Shown here in pieces: positions 10,405 through 19,642 of a stretch of DNA of 64,000 bases. The notes beneath the pieces are model-generated. The model had not been told where the DNA came from, did not search any database, and worked only from the letters and a program-made list of their open reading frames with translations. Origin of the DNA: Sphaerochaeta sp. (GTDB lineage Bacteria; Spirochaetota; Spirochaetia; Sphaerochaetales; Sphaerochaetaceae); the NCBI GenBank assembly GCA_022482495.1, contig JAKVPA010000004.1, positions 1 through 64,000 of the forward strand, given 5' to 3'. The position numbers and the translations under genes are program-made. Each line of letters starts with the position of its first letter. The first letter of the stretch is position 1.

Positions 10405-11313
10405 ATGAGACTCTACGTGGGAGTGACCGATCAATCATGGTATACGTACTTGGCCAAGGAAAAACCGGATGAGGTGAATTTCTGGAAACCGGGTACCGCT
10501 TTGTTTCATGTGTTACGGCAAAACGAGCTCTTTTTGTTCAAACTGCACCATCCCGATGACTGGATCGTGGGCGGAGGTTTCTTCGTCCGGTTTTCGTTGT
10601 TGCCTCCCATCATCGCCTGGCAGGCGTTTGGAACGCACAACGGCACGGCGACCTATGAGGAGCTGTGGGACCATATCGCCAAATATCGGGGAAGAAACGG
10701 GATGGATGGGGAGAACACCCAAATCGGATGTGTGGTTCTTGCCGATCCGTTTTTCCTGCCCCAATCCGAATGGATACCGGTGCCACAAGACTGGAAATCC
10801 AACATCGTGCAGGGGAAAACGTACGATACGGATACGTTTGAGGGGCAGCGGTTGTACCAACAGGTCAGGCAGTGTCTGCAAGGACAACCGTCCGTCGCCC
10901 AGTCGGAAGAACCCCGGTACGGGACAGCCCTGGCGTTGCACCGGCTGGGGCAGGGGGCGTTCCGTGTGGTGGTTACGGAAGCGTATCACAAACGGTGTGC
11001 CATCACCGGGGAGAAGACCTTGCCGGTCCTGGAAGCGGCCCATATCAAACCATATGCCCAGAACGGTCCGCATGACATCCATAACGGCCTGCTCCTGCGT
11101 TCTGACTTCCACACGTTGTTTGATGAAGGGTACATCACCGTTACTCCGGATCTCCATGTCGAGGTGAGCTCCCGTTTGCATCAGGACTATGGCAACGGAA
11201 GGGATTACTACCGGTATCATGGGCAGCTCCTTCAGGATCTTCCATCCTCCGTTCAGGAGTATCCCGCTCCGGAATTCCTCTCCTGGCACAACGAACACTG
11301 CTTCAAAGGGTGA
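10405..11313 (+). CDS. HNH endonuclease, predicted restriction type (COG3440)
   Basis: The 302-residue protein has a C-terminal HNH_2 domain (residues about 190-250): a Cys of the knuckle in KRCAITGEK, the catalytic region in LEAAHIKPYAQ and the His/Asn pair in DIHNGLLLRSDFHTLFD. The N-terminal 150 residues (YVGVTDQSWYTYLA) look like the PUA/EVE-like modified-base reading module often fused to HNH nucleases; this part is inferred. Its own start region has GGAGGG and a TATACT at 10371. It may be a solitary modification-dependent restriction enzyme, since no methyltransferase is adjacent. Confidence 0.72.
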   Translation: MRLYVGVTDQSWYTYLAKEKPDEVNFWKPGTALFHVLRQNELFLFKLHHPDDWIVGGGFFVRFSLLPPIIAWQAFGTHNGTATYEELWDHIAKYRGRNGMDGENTQIGCVVLADPFFLPQSEWIPVPQDWKSNIVQGKTYDTDTFEGQRLYQQVRQCLQGQPSVAQSEEPRYGTALALHRLGQGAFRVVVTEAYHKRCAITGEKTLPVLEAAHIKPYAQNGPHDIHNGLLLRSDFHTLFDEGYITVTPDLHVEVSSRLHQDYGNGRDYYRYHGQLLQDLPSSVQEYPAPEFLSWHNEHCFKG

Positions 11314-11397
11314 GGGGGACTGGAAACGAAGGGGTGATTCGTGGAAAAATGGGACCGGTGCAACTGCGCCGTCAAGGCGCGTGAGGAGTAGGATTGT

Positions 11398-12180
11398 ATG
11401 GATATGAATGTATTCTGGGGCCTGTTCATTCCGTTTGCCGGAACATCGGCGGGCGCCGGTTGCGTGTTTTTCATGAAGAAGGCGATGAATGAGAAGGTGC
11501 AGCGCGGGCTGACCGGCTTCGCCGCCGGGGTGATGACCGCAGCATCCGTCTGGAGTCTGTTGATCCCTGCGTTGCAACAGGCGTCCAGCATGGGCAAGCT
11601 CTCGTTCATCCCCGCTGCGGTGGGGTTCTGGATCGGGGTGCTGTTCCTGTTGATGCTGGACCATGTGATCCCGCACCTTCACCGCTTCAGTGACCAGGCG
11701 GAAGGTCCGAAAAGCCACCTGCAGAAGACCACCATGCTGGTGCTGGCCGTCACGTTGCACAACATCCCCGAAGGGATGGCGGTGGGCGTGGTCTATGCCG
11801 GGTATCTGACCGGTCATGGGTTGATCACTGCTGCGGCGGCGATGGCGCTGTCACTGGGTATCGCCATCCAGAACTTTCCGGAAGGCGCCATCATCTCCAT
11901 GCCGCTTCGCAGCGAAGGGGAGAGCAAGTTCAAGGCGTTTGTCGGGGGGGTGCTCTCCGGCATCGTCGAGCCGATCGGAGCCATCCTGACGATTCTCGCG
12001 GCATCCTTCGTGGTGCCGGTGCTGCCGTACCTGCTGAGCTTTGCCGCGGGTGCCATGCTGTACGTCGTCGTCGAGGAGTTGATCCCCGAGATGTCGGAGG
12101 GATCTCACTCCAACATCGGAACGGTGTTGTTTGCGGTTGGATTCAGCGTCATGATGGTGCTGGATGTTGCGTTGGGTTGA
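11398..12180 (+). CDS. ZIP family divalent metal transporter
   Basis: This 260-residue membrane protein with about eight segments imports Zn2+ or related metals. The two metal-binding helices carry [10 protein letters not shown] and [10 protein letters not shown], and EELIPE follows, as in ZupT/GufA transporters. The histidine loop between segments 3 and 4 is short ([11 protein letters not shown]). It is followed at 19 bases by gpmA. The zinc specificity is a family inference. Confidence 0.88.
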   Translation: MDMNVFWGLFIPFAGTSAGAGCVFFMKKAMNEKVQRGLTGFAAGVMTAASVWSLLIPALQQASSMGKLSFIPAAVGFWIGVLFLLMLDHVIPHLHRFSDQAEGPKSHLQKTTMLVLAVTLHNIPEGMAVGVVYAGYLTGHGLITAAAAMALSLGIAIQNFPEGAIISMPLRSEGESKFKAFVGGVLSGIVEPIGAILTILAASFVVPVLPYLLSFAAGAMLYVVVEELIPEMSEGSHSNIGTVLFAVGFSVMMVLDVALG

Positions 12181-12199
12181 ACGAATTACGGAGGTATAT

Positions 12200-12946
12200 A
12201 TGTACAAATTGGTGTTGCTCCGCCATGGCGAGAGCGAATGGAATCTGGAGAACCGGTTCACCGGTTGGACGGATGTGGATCTTTCCGCCAAAGGCGTTGA
12301 GGAAGCGAAAGGCGCCGGGAAGATGCTGAAGGAAGCCGGCTATGATTTTGATGTCTGCTTCACCTCGTATCTGAAGCGCGCCATCCACACGCTGAACTAT
12401 GCATTGGATGGTTTGGATCGGGACTGGCTGCCGGTCATCAAGAGTTGGAAACTCAACGAGCGCCATTACGGCGCCCTGCAGGGGTTGAACAAGTCGGAGA
12501 CGGCGGAGAAGTTCGGCGAGGCGCAGGTGAAGATCTGGCGCAGGTCGTTTGATGTGGCGCCCCCCACGCTCCAGCCGACCGATTCCCGCAATCCTGCCTT
12601 GCAGGATCAGTATCGCGGAATTCCCAAGGACGAGCTCCCGTTGACGGAAAGCCTGAAGGACACCATCGCACGGGTGATGCCGTACTACCATGCGGAGATC
12701 CTGCCGTTGGTCCAGCAGGGCAAGCGGGTGTTGATCGCCGCCCACGGCAACTCGCTTCGTGCCTTGATCATGACGTTCGACCACCTCAGCGACACGGAGA
12801 TCGCCGCCGTCAACGTACCGACCGGCGTTCCCTTGGTCTATGAGTTCGCCGATGACGGCTCAGTGCAGAAGAAGTACTACCTGGGCAATCCTGATGAGAT
12901 CGCCGCCAAGATGAAGGCGGTGGCCAACCAGGGCAAAGCGAAATAA
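12200..12946 (+). CDS. gpmA: 2,3-bisphosphoglycerate-dependent phosphoglycerate mutase
   Basis: This 248-residue glycolytic enzyme interconverts 3- and 2-phosphoglycerate. The phosphohistidine motif is [10 protein letters not shown] at the N-terminus, with [12 protein letters not shown] and the second catalytic His in [10 protein letters not shown]. Length and motifs are normal for the dimeric or tetrameric enzyme. ATG 12200 has GGAGG 5 bases upstream. Confidence 0.96.
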   Translation: MYKLVLLRHGESEWNLENRFTGWTDVDLSAKGVEEAKGAGKMLKEAGYDFDVCFTSYLKRAIHTLNYALDGLDRDWLPVIKSWKLNERHYGALQGLNKSETAEKFGEAQVKIWRRSFDVAPPTLQPTDSRNPALQDQYRGIPKDELPLTESLKDTIARVMPYYHAEILPLVQQGKRVLIAAHGNSLRALIMTFDHLSDTEIAAVNVPTGVPLVYEFADDGSVQKKYYLGNPDEIAAKMKAVANQGKAK

Positions 12947-12961
12947 CCGTTCTCTGGAACA

Positions 12962-12999
12962 ATGACAACGCCCCCTGGGAAACCAAGGGGCGTCGTCAT
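12962..12999. terminator. Hairpin between convergent genes, probable bidirectional terminator
   Basis: A 13-bp stem with one mismatch (12962-12974 with 12987-12999) lies 15 bases after gpmA and 20 bases before the end of the minus-strand gene. There is no strong T run on either strand, so its efficiency is uncertain. Confidence 0.6.
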
Positions 13000-13019
13000 A
13001 TCTGAGGCAAATCAAAGGA

Positions 13020-14051
13020 TCAGACGTACAGCTGCATTGGGTAGGAGAGATACTCCACGTCCTCCATCTTCTCCACCGTGCAGTATCCCGCCGGCGCGTT
13101 GATCACCTTGGGGATGCGGTTGACGATGGTGGCGCAGGTGTGCTCCACCGTAGCCGGTTTCTTCACGTAGAACGTCGTTTCCGGCTCTCCCTTGATCTTC
13201 CAGTCGCACATATCCCCGTCATCCGGACCGTACACCTTGCCGATGCACTGTGTTTCGATCACCGGGCCCTGGAACGTCTCTGTCGTCACCACGGCGCTCA
13301 TGCCGATGCACTGCCCGGCGGGAATGACTCGGCCCATCGTCTTGGAGAACACGTCCTTGTCGGAGAAATACGGCACGCATTTCTGGCTCTGTGATTTGAT
13401 CGTCCACCCCATTTTGGAGCAGAGCGCTTCGTTGGAGTTCCACACGTAAGAGGGCTCCAGGGTGGCCGGATGGGCGATGGTCTTTTCAAACTCGTCCGGG
13501 GTAAGTCCCACACCATGGGCTTTGGCCAGCGCCAGTCCGTAATCCTCCACGTTGTAGCTCACCGCGCCCTCGATCCGGTCGATGCGGTGCACGCCACCGG
13601 CGACCAGCCCGATCATGTTGACCCAGAAGATGTCCTGCATCCCCGATCCCGCGATGGTGCAGTTGTGCTCCTTGGCGATCTTGTCCAGCTTGTTGGTCAA
13701 CGCCGACGAGGTGGTCCATGGATAGATCGCTTCCTCGCAGGTGGTGATCACATTGATGCCTCTGCTGACCAGCTTCTCCACATGCGGCATGATGTCCTTG
13801 ACGAAGCTGAACAGCGTCACCACGGCGATGTCCGCGTCACATTCGTCCAGCACGGCGTCGGCGTCACTGCGGATCTTCACGCCCAGCTTGGTTCCCAGAC
13901 CCGCCCAGTCTCCGACATCCATGCCCACCACGGCGGGATTGACGTCGATGGCCCCGACGATCTCCGCCCCGCTTTCGTACAAGTACCGCAAGGTATACTT
14001 GGACATTTTGCCACATCCGTACTGCACAACCCGAATCTTATCACCGTACAT
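13020..14051 (-). CDS. 2,4-diaminopentanoate dehydrogenase-like NAD(P)-binding protein (COG3804)
   Basis: The 343-residue protein has a dihydrodipicolinate-reductase-like Rossmann N-terminus ([18 protein letters not shown]) and the C-terminal domain seen in the clostridial ornithine-pathway enzyme 2,4-diaminopentanoate dehydrogenase. Motifs include [12 protein letters not shown] and [14 protein letters not shown] 14051 has AAGGGGG upstream. None of the usual partners (ornithine aminomutase, thiolase-like OrtA/B) is nearby, so the true substrate may be another amino acid. The family call is firmer than the reaction. Confidence 0.72.
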   Translation of the reverse strand: MYGDKIRVVQYGCGKMSKYTLRYLYESGAEIVGAIDVNPAVVGMDVGDWAGLGTKLGVKIRSDADAVLDECDADIAVVTLFSFVKDIMPHVEKLVSRGINVITTCEEAIYPWTTSSALTNKLDKIAKEHNCTIAGSGMQDIFWVNMIGLVAGGVHRIDRIEGAVSYNVEDYGLALAKAHGVGLTPDEFEKTIAHPATLEPSYVWNSNEALCSKMGWTIKSQSQKCVPYFSDKDVFSKTMGRVIPAGQCIGMSAVVTTETFQGPVIETQCIGKVYGPDDGDMCDWKIKGEPETTFYVKKPATVEHTCATIVNRIPKVINAPAGYCTVEKMEDVEYLSYPMQLYV

Positions 14052-14107
14052 GTTGTACCCCCTTTCTGTATGGTGATTTCATCGTAAAGCTTGTTGTAAC
14101 TGCAAGG

Positions 14108-14263
14108 TCAACGGGAATGTTTGGCGAATTCCACTGGGATCTGAAGTCGGAGGAACATGCCCCGCTTGTTTCTCTCCAGCAGGGGGAATTCAGCGATGAC
14201 CTCGCAGAGGTAATCCCCCGCGATGACGTATCCTTGCTGGTCGATGGCGTCCAAAAGCCGGAT
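14108..14263 (-). pseudogene. 3' remnant of a MerR-type regulator effector domain
   Basis: The frame ends in TGA at 14108-14110 and reads GYVIAGDYLCEVIAEFPL, then RGMFLRLQIPVEFAKHSR. The pattern G-Y-x-I-x-G-D-x-Y/L ... LQIPV is that of the GyrI/BltR-like effector domain at the end of MerR-family regulators. In-frame sequence is blocked by TAA at 14264-14266, there is no normal start codon, and the DNA-binding half is absent. The break coincides with the truncated 5' end of the neighbouring barrel fragment. Confidence 0.55.
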
Positions 14264-14517
14264 TTACCGTCGCCCGTACGACCACGGAATTTGAGGACGC
14301 GGGAGCTGTCGTTTCCACCCGGCTCTCGTCATTGGTGCTGGGAGTGAACGCATTGTATTCCCTCTCCAAACAGGTGTACATAGTGGGGAGCTTGGATATC
14401 GGCGTGCCGTTGTCGGCAAGCTACAGTGGAAAAATAGGCAACATCTCCTATTCCGGTTCCTACACATTCTCCGGCGTTACCTTCACGCCGTCCGTCGGAG
14501 TGGTGTACCGCTACTGA
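14257..14517 (+). pseudogene. 3' remnant of an outer-membrane beta-barrel protein
   Basis: About 87 codons read AGFTVARTTTEFEDAGAV then, after VLGVNALYSL, alternating polar/aromatic strands ending VTFTPSVGVVYRY. A C-terminal aromatic residue after an amphipathic strand is the hallmark of a barrel end. There is no start codon with a ribosome site and no signal peptide, and the frame is closed upstream at 14224-14226. It is followed by a good terminator. The rest of the gene appears lost in the same event that cut the MerR remnant. Confidence 0.6.
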
Positions 14518-14538
14518 GCTGATCGTCGCCAAGAGAGA

Positions 14539-14568
14539 GGCCGCCGGGGTATCCTGGCGGCCTTGTTT
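14539..14568 (+). terminator. Terminator after the barrel remnant, shared with GH31
   Basis: GGCCGCC and GGCGGCC pair around a 10-base loop and are followed by TTGTTT. It sits 3 bases from the end of the convergent GH31 gene, so it may serve both strands. Confidence 0.75.
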
Positions 14569-14571
14569 GAT

Positions 14572-16590
14572 TCAGGAGAAGATCTTCTTTTCTTTTCCCG
14601 CCTTGACCCACAGCGGGAGGCTGTGCAGGTCGTATGATTCATGGTACCACCGGCCCACTGAGGTGACGTGGCGGTCATCCAGCAGGTGGATCCATTCTCC
14701 CTGGGGCAGGTAGTAGTCCACCTGTCCGTCCGGTGAGAAGATCGGGGCGACCAGAATGTCCGGGCCGAGCATGTACTGCCGGTCCAGCGTGGCGCATCCC
14801 GGATCCGTGGGGAATTCCAGGAACATGGCCCGCATGATCGGCGTGCCATGCTGGTGGGCTTCCTCGGCGCATCGCAGGAGGTATCCTTTCAGTTTCATCT
14901 TCAGCGTGAGGAACTCCCGGGTGATGTCGCTGGACTCTTCGTCAATGCTCCAGGGAACCCGGTAGGAACTGCTGCCATGCAGCCTGCTGTGGGAACTGAG
15001 CAGGCCGAACTGCAGCCAGCGCTTGAACAGGGTGGGGTCCGGCTTTCCTTCAAAGCCCCCGATGTCGTGGCTCCAGTACCCGAAACCGCAGCACCCCAGG
15101 CACAGGCCGCCCCGGAGTGTTTCCGCCATCGCCTGGAACGTCGACTCGCAGTCGCCCCCCCAGTGGACGGGGAACTGCTGGCATCCGACGGTGGCGCTTC
15201 GGGAGAACAGGCAGGCCTGCCCTTCGCCTTTTTTCTGCACCAGAAGATCAAAGACCGTCTTGTTGTACAGGTAGGTGTAGTAGTTGTGCATCCGCCGGGG
15301 ATCACTGCCGTCATGGTAGACGACGTGCTTGGGGATCCGCTCTCCGAAATCCGTCTTGAACGCGTCCACTCCCAGGTCGATCAACGCGGAAAGTTTCTCC
15401 TGGTACCAGCGGCAGGCATCCGCATTGGTGAAGTCGACCAACGCCATGCCCGGTTGCCACAGGTCGGTTTGCCAGATATCTCCATCCGGTTTGACAACCA
15501 GATATCCCTTCTCCTTGCCCTCGGCAAACAGGACGGAACGCTGGGCGATGTACGGGTTGATCCACACGCACACCTTGGTTCCCTTCTGATGGATACGGGA
15601 GAGCAACCCTTTGGGATCGGGGAACATTTTCGGGTCGAACAGGAAATCGGACCAGTGGAACGCCCGCATCCAGAAGCAGTCGAAGTGGAAGACGGAGACA
15701 TGGATGTGCCGCGCCTCCATGCCATCAAGGAATCCCATCACCGTCTTTTCGTCATAGTCGGTGGTGAACGAAGAGGAGAGCCACAGGCCGTAGGACCAGT
15801 CCGGCATCAGTGGGGGACGACCGCTCAACGCCGTGTACCGGCTGATGATCTCCTTCGGCTCCTTTCCCGCGATGACATAATATTCCAGCCGCTCTCCCGG
15901 CACACTGAACTGCACCCTGCTGGTCTTTTCGCTCCCTACCTCGAAACTTACTTTGTCCGGGCTGTCCACCAACAGGCCGTATCCCGCGCTGCTCAGGTAG
16001 AACGGAATGTTCTTGTACGCCTGTTCGCTGGCCGCTCCTCCATCCTGATTGTCGATGTCGATGCTCTGCCCGTTCTTGACGAACGCGCCGAACCGTTCCC
16101 CCAGACCGTAGATGCATTCCCCGATGCCGAGGGTCAGTTCATCCTTGATGTAAGGCTTGTCCCCATCCAGCATGGAGCCGGTGGACTTGCTCTCCACCGT
16201 GGTCAGCGTCCTGTCTTGGTACGACCAGGTGCCATGCCATGGCTGTCCCAGCGGGATGGTGATGGAAAGATTCCCGCTGGTGAAGGAGGCGCTTTTGTCC
16301 CCAATCTGGATGTTCGGTTTGGCCGATGGGTCAGGGGTGAGGGAAAACGACGGGGTAGGTTGTTTCGCTCCGTCAAAATGGACCACCGACACCTTGATCA
16401 CATCCGGTGCCGGAGCGGTGTAGGTGACCGTCAGCATGGTCAAGTCGTTGCAGTCCCTGCGTGACTGGATCATCTTGGACGAGGCATAGACGGAAAGGGC
16501 GGTGCCGTCTGTTTCCGCCTGTACCGCCTCCACGGCGAATTTTGCCGTCACGCCTTCGCGTAACAGCCAGTATCCGTTGTTGAATTTCAT
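14572..16590 (-). CDS. GH31 alpha-xylosidase (YicI type)
   Basis: This 672-residue glycosidase probably releases alpha-xylose or alpha-glucose from oligosaccharides. It aligns closely by eye with E. coli YicI: VGxGE-like GIGECIYGLGERFGAFVKNG, DGMEARHIHVSVFHFDCFWM, the nucleophile region DAFKTDFGERIP and the acid/base region VHWGGDCEST. It ends shortly after SLPLWVKAGKEKKIFS, about 95 residues before the YicI end, so the C-terminal beta domains are missing. It has no signal peptide and is likely cytoplasmic. ATG 16590 overlaps the permease stop by ATGA; the long frame upstream of this ATG is not used. Confidence 0.9.
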   Translation of the reverse strand: MKFNNGYWLLREGVTAKFAVEAVQAETDGTALSVYASSKMIQSRRDCNDLTMLTVTYTAPAPDVIKVSVVHFDGAKQPTPSFSLTPDPSAKPNIQIGDKSASFTSGNLSITIPLGQPWHGTWSYQDRTLTTVESKSTGSMLDGDKPYIKDELTLGIGECIYGLGERFGAFVKNGQSIDIDNQDGGAASEQAYKNIPFYLSSAGYGLLVDSPDKVSFEVGSEKTSRVQFSVPGERLEYYVIAGKEPKEIISRYTALSGRPPLMPDWSYGLWLSSSFTTDYDEKTVMGFLDGMEARHIHVSVFHFDCFWMRAFHWSDFLFDPKMFPDPKGLLSRIHQKGTKVCVWINPYIAQRSVLFAEGKEKGYLVVKPDGDIWQTDLWQPGMALVDFTNADACRWYQEKLSALIDLGVDAFKTDFGERIPKHVVYHDGSDPRRMHNYYTYLYNKTVFDLLVQKKGEGQACLFSRSATVGCQQFPVHWGGDCESTFQAMAETLRGGLCLGCCGFGYWSHDIGGFEGKPDPTLFKRWLQFGLLSSHSRLHGSSSYRVPWSIDEESSDITREFLTLKMKLKGYLLRCAEEAHQHGTPIMRAMFLEFPTDPGCATLDRQYMLGPDILVAPIFSPDGQVDYYLPQGEWIHLLDDRHVTSVGRWYHESYDLHSLPLWVKAGKEKKIFS

Positions 16591-17429
16591 TTGATGGCTC
16601 CTGCGGTGATGCCCTTGGTCAGGGTGCGTTGGAAAATGGCGAAGAAGATGATGCAGGGCAGCACGCCCAAAAGCGCGCTTGCCGCCGCCGCGGTCATGTC
16701 CATGTTGTGCTGTCCCTGGGTCACCGAGATGGCGATGGGGACGGTCTGCCGTGCGTTGGAGACCAACATGACGAGCGGCAGGAAGAATTCGTTCCACGTC
16801 CAGAGGAAGAAGAAGACGAACAGTACGGAGAGCGTCGGTTTGCTGACCGGCGCCACGACGTTGGTCAAAAGCTCCCCTTTGGTGCACCCGTCGACCGTTG
16901 CCGCTTCCAGCAGCTCACGGGGGAAGGCATGGTAGGCCGAACTGAGCAGATAGGTGCCGAAGGCGCTTTGGATCGCCGTAAAGATGATGATCACGGAGAT
17001 CTTCCGGTCGTAGATGCCAAACAGCTTGGCCATGTAGTACAGCGGGTAGACCAGCACTTCCTGGGGCAGGGTGTTGGCGATGACGAACAGGATCAAAAAG
17101 ACCACCGATCCCTTGATCCTCCCGATGCCCAGCGAGAAGGCGTTGAGCAAGGACAGAATGACGGCGACAACGGCGACCACCAAGCTGATGGAGAAGCTGT
17201 TCCACAGTTTCTGACCGTAGTTTACCCGGTTCCAGAAGGTGACGATGGCTCCCGCCGACCACGGTTTCGGCCAGGCCAATGGTCCATTGGCGGCGAAATC
17301 CTGGGCAGTCTTGAACGAGTTCAACACGATGACGATGAACGGGAAGACCATGATGACAAAGAGAAGAATGAGGAACAGCAGGGCGAAGGTCTTGCCCGCG
17401 ATCCGTTTGCCATGGCTTTGTACATGCAT
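16587..17429 (-). CDS. Sugar ABC importer permease, MalG type
   Basis: This 280-residue six-segment permease has the EAA loop ELLEAATVDGCTKGELLTNV. It overlaps the GH31 start by 4 bases and begins 1 base after the MalF-type stop, so transport and hydrolysis are coupled. As in the other sugar operon, no ATPase gene is present. Confidence 0.92.
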   Translation of the reverse strand: MHVQSHGKRIAGKTFALLFLILLFVIMVFPFIVIVLNSFKTAQDFAANGPLAWPKPWSAGAIVTFWNRVNYGQKLWNSFSISLVVAVVAVILSLLNAFSLGIGRIKGSVVFLILFVIANTLPQEVLVYPLYYMAKLFGIYDRKISVIIIFTAIQSAFGTYLLSSAYHAFPRELLEAATVDGCTKGELLTNVVAPVSKPTLSVLFVFFFLWTWNEFFLPLVMLVSNARQTVPIAISVTQGQHNMDMTAAAASALLGVLPCIIFFAIFQRTLTKGITAGAIK

Positions 17430-17430
17430 C

Positions 17431-18324
17431 TCAGTATTCCCCCTCTTCCGCCATCTTTTCCTGACGGGTGATGAAGATCACTTCCAACGCCACGATGATC
17501 AACGTCATCACCATGGCGATGGCCGAGCCATAGCCTACCTTGGTTTTCTCGAAGAAGTTCTGGTAGGCGAAGTAGGACGGCACGATGGTCGCCGTACCTG
17601 GGCCGCCACGGGTCAGCACGTAGATCTGTGAGAAGAGCTTCAAGGAATAGATCAGGGAGGTGAGGATGACCACCAAGAGTTCCGGCCTGATCATGTACAC
17701 GTAGATCTTGAATTTCTCAAACCATCCGGCGCCATCCACCTCGGCCGCCTCGATGACCTGCGGGTCGGAACGCTGCAGGCCGGAGAGAAAGATGACCAGC
17801 GGGTATCCGATCTGGAACCAGATCATGATCACCATCACCGAGTGGAGCGCCGTGGCGGGATCCCCCAGCCAGTTGTGGGCCAGGGCTCCCAGCCCGATGG
17901 CCTTCAGCAGGGAGTTCAGCGCTCCCTGCGTCGGGTTGAGGATCCAGCCCCAGACGATGCCGGCAATTGCCACCGGCAGCACCTGGGGAAGGTAATAGGC
18001 TGTCTTGAAGATGTTGGTCACAACGTTTCCCAACACTTCGGAGACATAATCGAACAGAAACACGGAAAGCAGTAGACCGATGATCGTCGGCACCACGGTG
18101 ATGGCGAAGATCAACTGCAGGTTGTTGGAGAATGACGCCCAGAAGACGGGGTCATGGAACAGCTTGCGGTAGTTGGACAGGCCCACGAAGGTGGGCTTGC
18201 CCACACCGGTCCACTGGGTGAAACTGATGCACAGACTCATGAGGAACGGCACCCCCAGGACCAGCACGAACAGGATGAATCCAGGGATCAGGAACTTGCC
18301 GTATCCTTTTGATCTGTCCCTCAT
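17431..18324 (-). CDS. Sugar ABC importer permease, MalF type
   Basis: This 297-residue permease has the EAA loop QVIEAAEVDGAGWFEKFKIY and six segments. ATG 18324 has TAAGGAGG upstream. It pairs with the MalG-type subunit encoded 1 base downstream and the binding protein encoded 13 bases upstream. Confidence 0.92.
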   Translation of the reverse strand: MRDRSKGYGKFLIPGFILFVLVLGVPFLMSLCISFTQWTGVGKPTFVGLSNYRKLFHDPVFWASFSNNLQLIFAITVVPTIIGLLLSVFLFDYVSEVLGNVVTNIFKTAYYLPQVLPVAIAGIVWGWILNPTQGALNSLLKAIGLGALAHNWLGDPATALHSVMVIMIWFQIGYPLVIFLSGLQRSDPQVIEAAEVDGAGWFEKFKIYVYMIRPELLVVILTSLIYSLKLFSQIYVLTRGGPGTATIVPSYFAYQNFFEKTKVGYGSAIAMVMTLIIVALEVIFITRQEKMAEEGEY

Positions 18325-18337
18325 GGTCCGCGCCTCC

Positions 18338-19609
18338 TTACTTTCCTTCCTGATACGCCGTATTGAGCGAATCAAGGAACTGCGCCGTCGTCTTGGTGCC
18401 CAGCATCAGATCCTGGATGTTGGAGACCAGCGTGTCGTAGAAGCCGGCGGCCGGCCAGTCAGGATAGAACGCCAGACCATCCTGCTCGTTCAGCGTGTTG
18501 AACAGGTTGATCAGATCCTTGATCTTCGGATCGGTGATCTGCGCCGGATCGGCGGCCACAGGAATGCCACCCTTGTTGCCAAGCAGCGTCTGGATGTCCT
18601 TCTGCAACGTGATGTCGATGAAGTCGTAGGCCAGATCCTTGTTCTTGCTGTTGGCGGGCACCACCCAGATGTTTCCGGAAGAACCCGGGCTCATCTTGTT
18701 GCCGGGGAACAGGCCGATGGACCAGTTGAATCCGGTGATCTCCGAGACGAACCGTCCGTACCACCAGGAACCGGAGACCATGATCGGCGCTTTGCCGTTG
18801 GTGAACTGCAGCCCCATGTCCTCCGCTTTCAAGCTGATGCAATCCTTGTCGATGTATCCTTTCTTCACCCATTCGACCATCTTGTCGGCGGCATAGGTGA
18901 ACGCGGGATTGTGGAAATCAAAGTCACCCTGGTACAGCTGGTAGGCGTTGACCATGGCACGATCCGCCTTGGAGAGCGCCAGTTCGTAGAACAGGTGCTG
19001 GGACGGATACTCCGCGCCGGCCATCGCCAGCGGCGTGACGCCCTTTGCCTTGAACGCCGCCATGGCGGCTTCCAGTTCCTGGAATGTCGTCGGAATGGCG
19101 ATGCCGTACTGTTTGAACATGTCGTCGTTGTAGTACATCATGACGAACTCACCGTAGTTGGTCACGCCGTACCATTTCCCGCTGCCCATGACGCCTTTCT
19201 CATTGTATCTGCAGGTGGTCTGCAGGCTGGGGGACAGCACTTTGTCCCAGCCGCGCTTCTGCGCTTCTTCGGTGAGATCGGCCAACAATCCCTGGGATGA
19301 AAGCATGCCGGCGGTGGCGTTTCCTTTGTTGTATTCCATCACGTCAGGGGCTTCATCACTGTTCAGGACCATCTGGGCCGTCTGCCGGATCTGTTCGAAC
19401 CCTTTGTTCTCATAGACCATCTCGACGTCCGGGTGTTTCTCCTGGAACTGCTTCATCGCCTCATCCCATGCGGCACCCATGGCGCCGTTGGAACTTTCGT
19501 AATGCCAGATCTTGAATGTTCTTTTGCCGCTTGTCTCCTTTTGTCCTTGGGCGAACACCAACGACGCAGCCAGCGACAAAACCAGCACCAATGCAAGATG
19601 CTTTTTCAT
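18338..19609 (-). CDS. Sugar ABC importer substrate-binding protein
   Basis: This 423-residue family-1 solute-binding protein has a signal peptide ending SLVFAQGQKE and no lipobox. Sugar-binding aromatic motifs include MVSGSWWYGRFVSE and WVVPANSKNKDLAYDFIDI. Given the GH31 gene in the same operon, xylosyl or glucosyl oligosaccharides such as isoprimeverose are reasonable ligands; this is inference. Confidence 0.9.
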   Translation of the reverse strand: MKKHLALVLVLSLAASLVFAQGQKETSGKRTFKIWHYESSNGAMGAAWDEAMKQFQEKHPDVEMVYENKGFEQIRQTAQMVLNSDEAPDVMEYNKGNATAGMLSSQGLLADLTEEAQKRGWDKVLSPSLQTTCRYNEKGVMGSGKWYGVTNYGEFVMMYYNDDMFKQYGIAIPTTFQELEAAMAAFKAKGVTPLAMAGAEYPSQHLFYELALSKADRAMVNAYQLYQGDFDFHNPAFTYAADKMVEWVKKGYIDKDCISLKAEDMGLQFTNGKAPIMVSGSWWYGRFVSEITGFNWSIGLFPGNKMSPGSSGNIWVVPANSKNKDLAYDFIDITLQKDIQTLLGNKGGIPVAADPAQITDPKIKDLINLFNTLNEQDGLAFYPDWPAAGFYDTLVSNIQDLMLGTKTTAQFLDSLNTAYQEGK

Positions 19610-19642
19610 GTAATCCTCCTTTTGCGAACAAACCCTTTTTCC

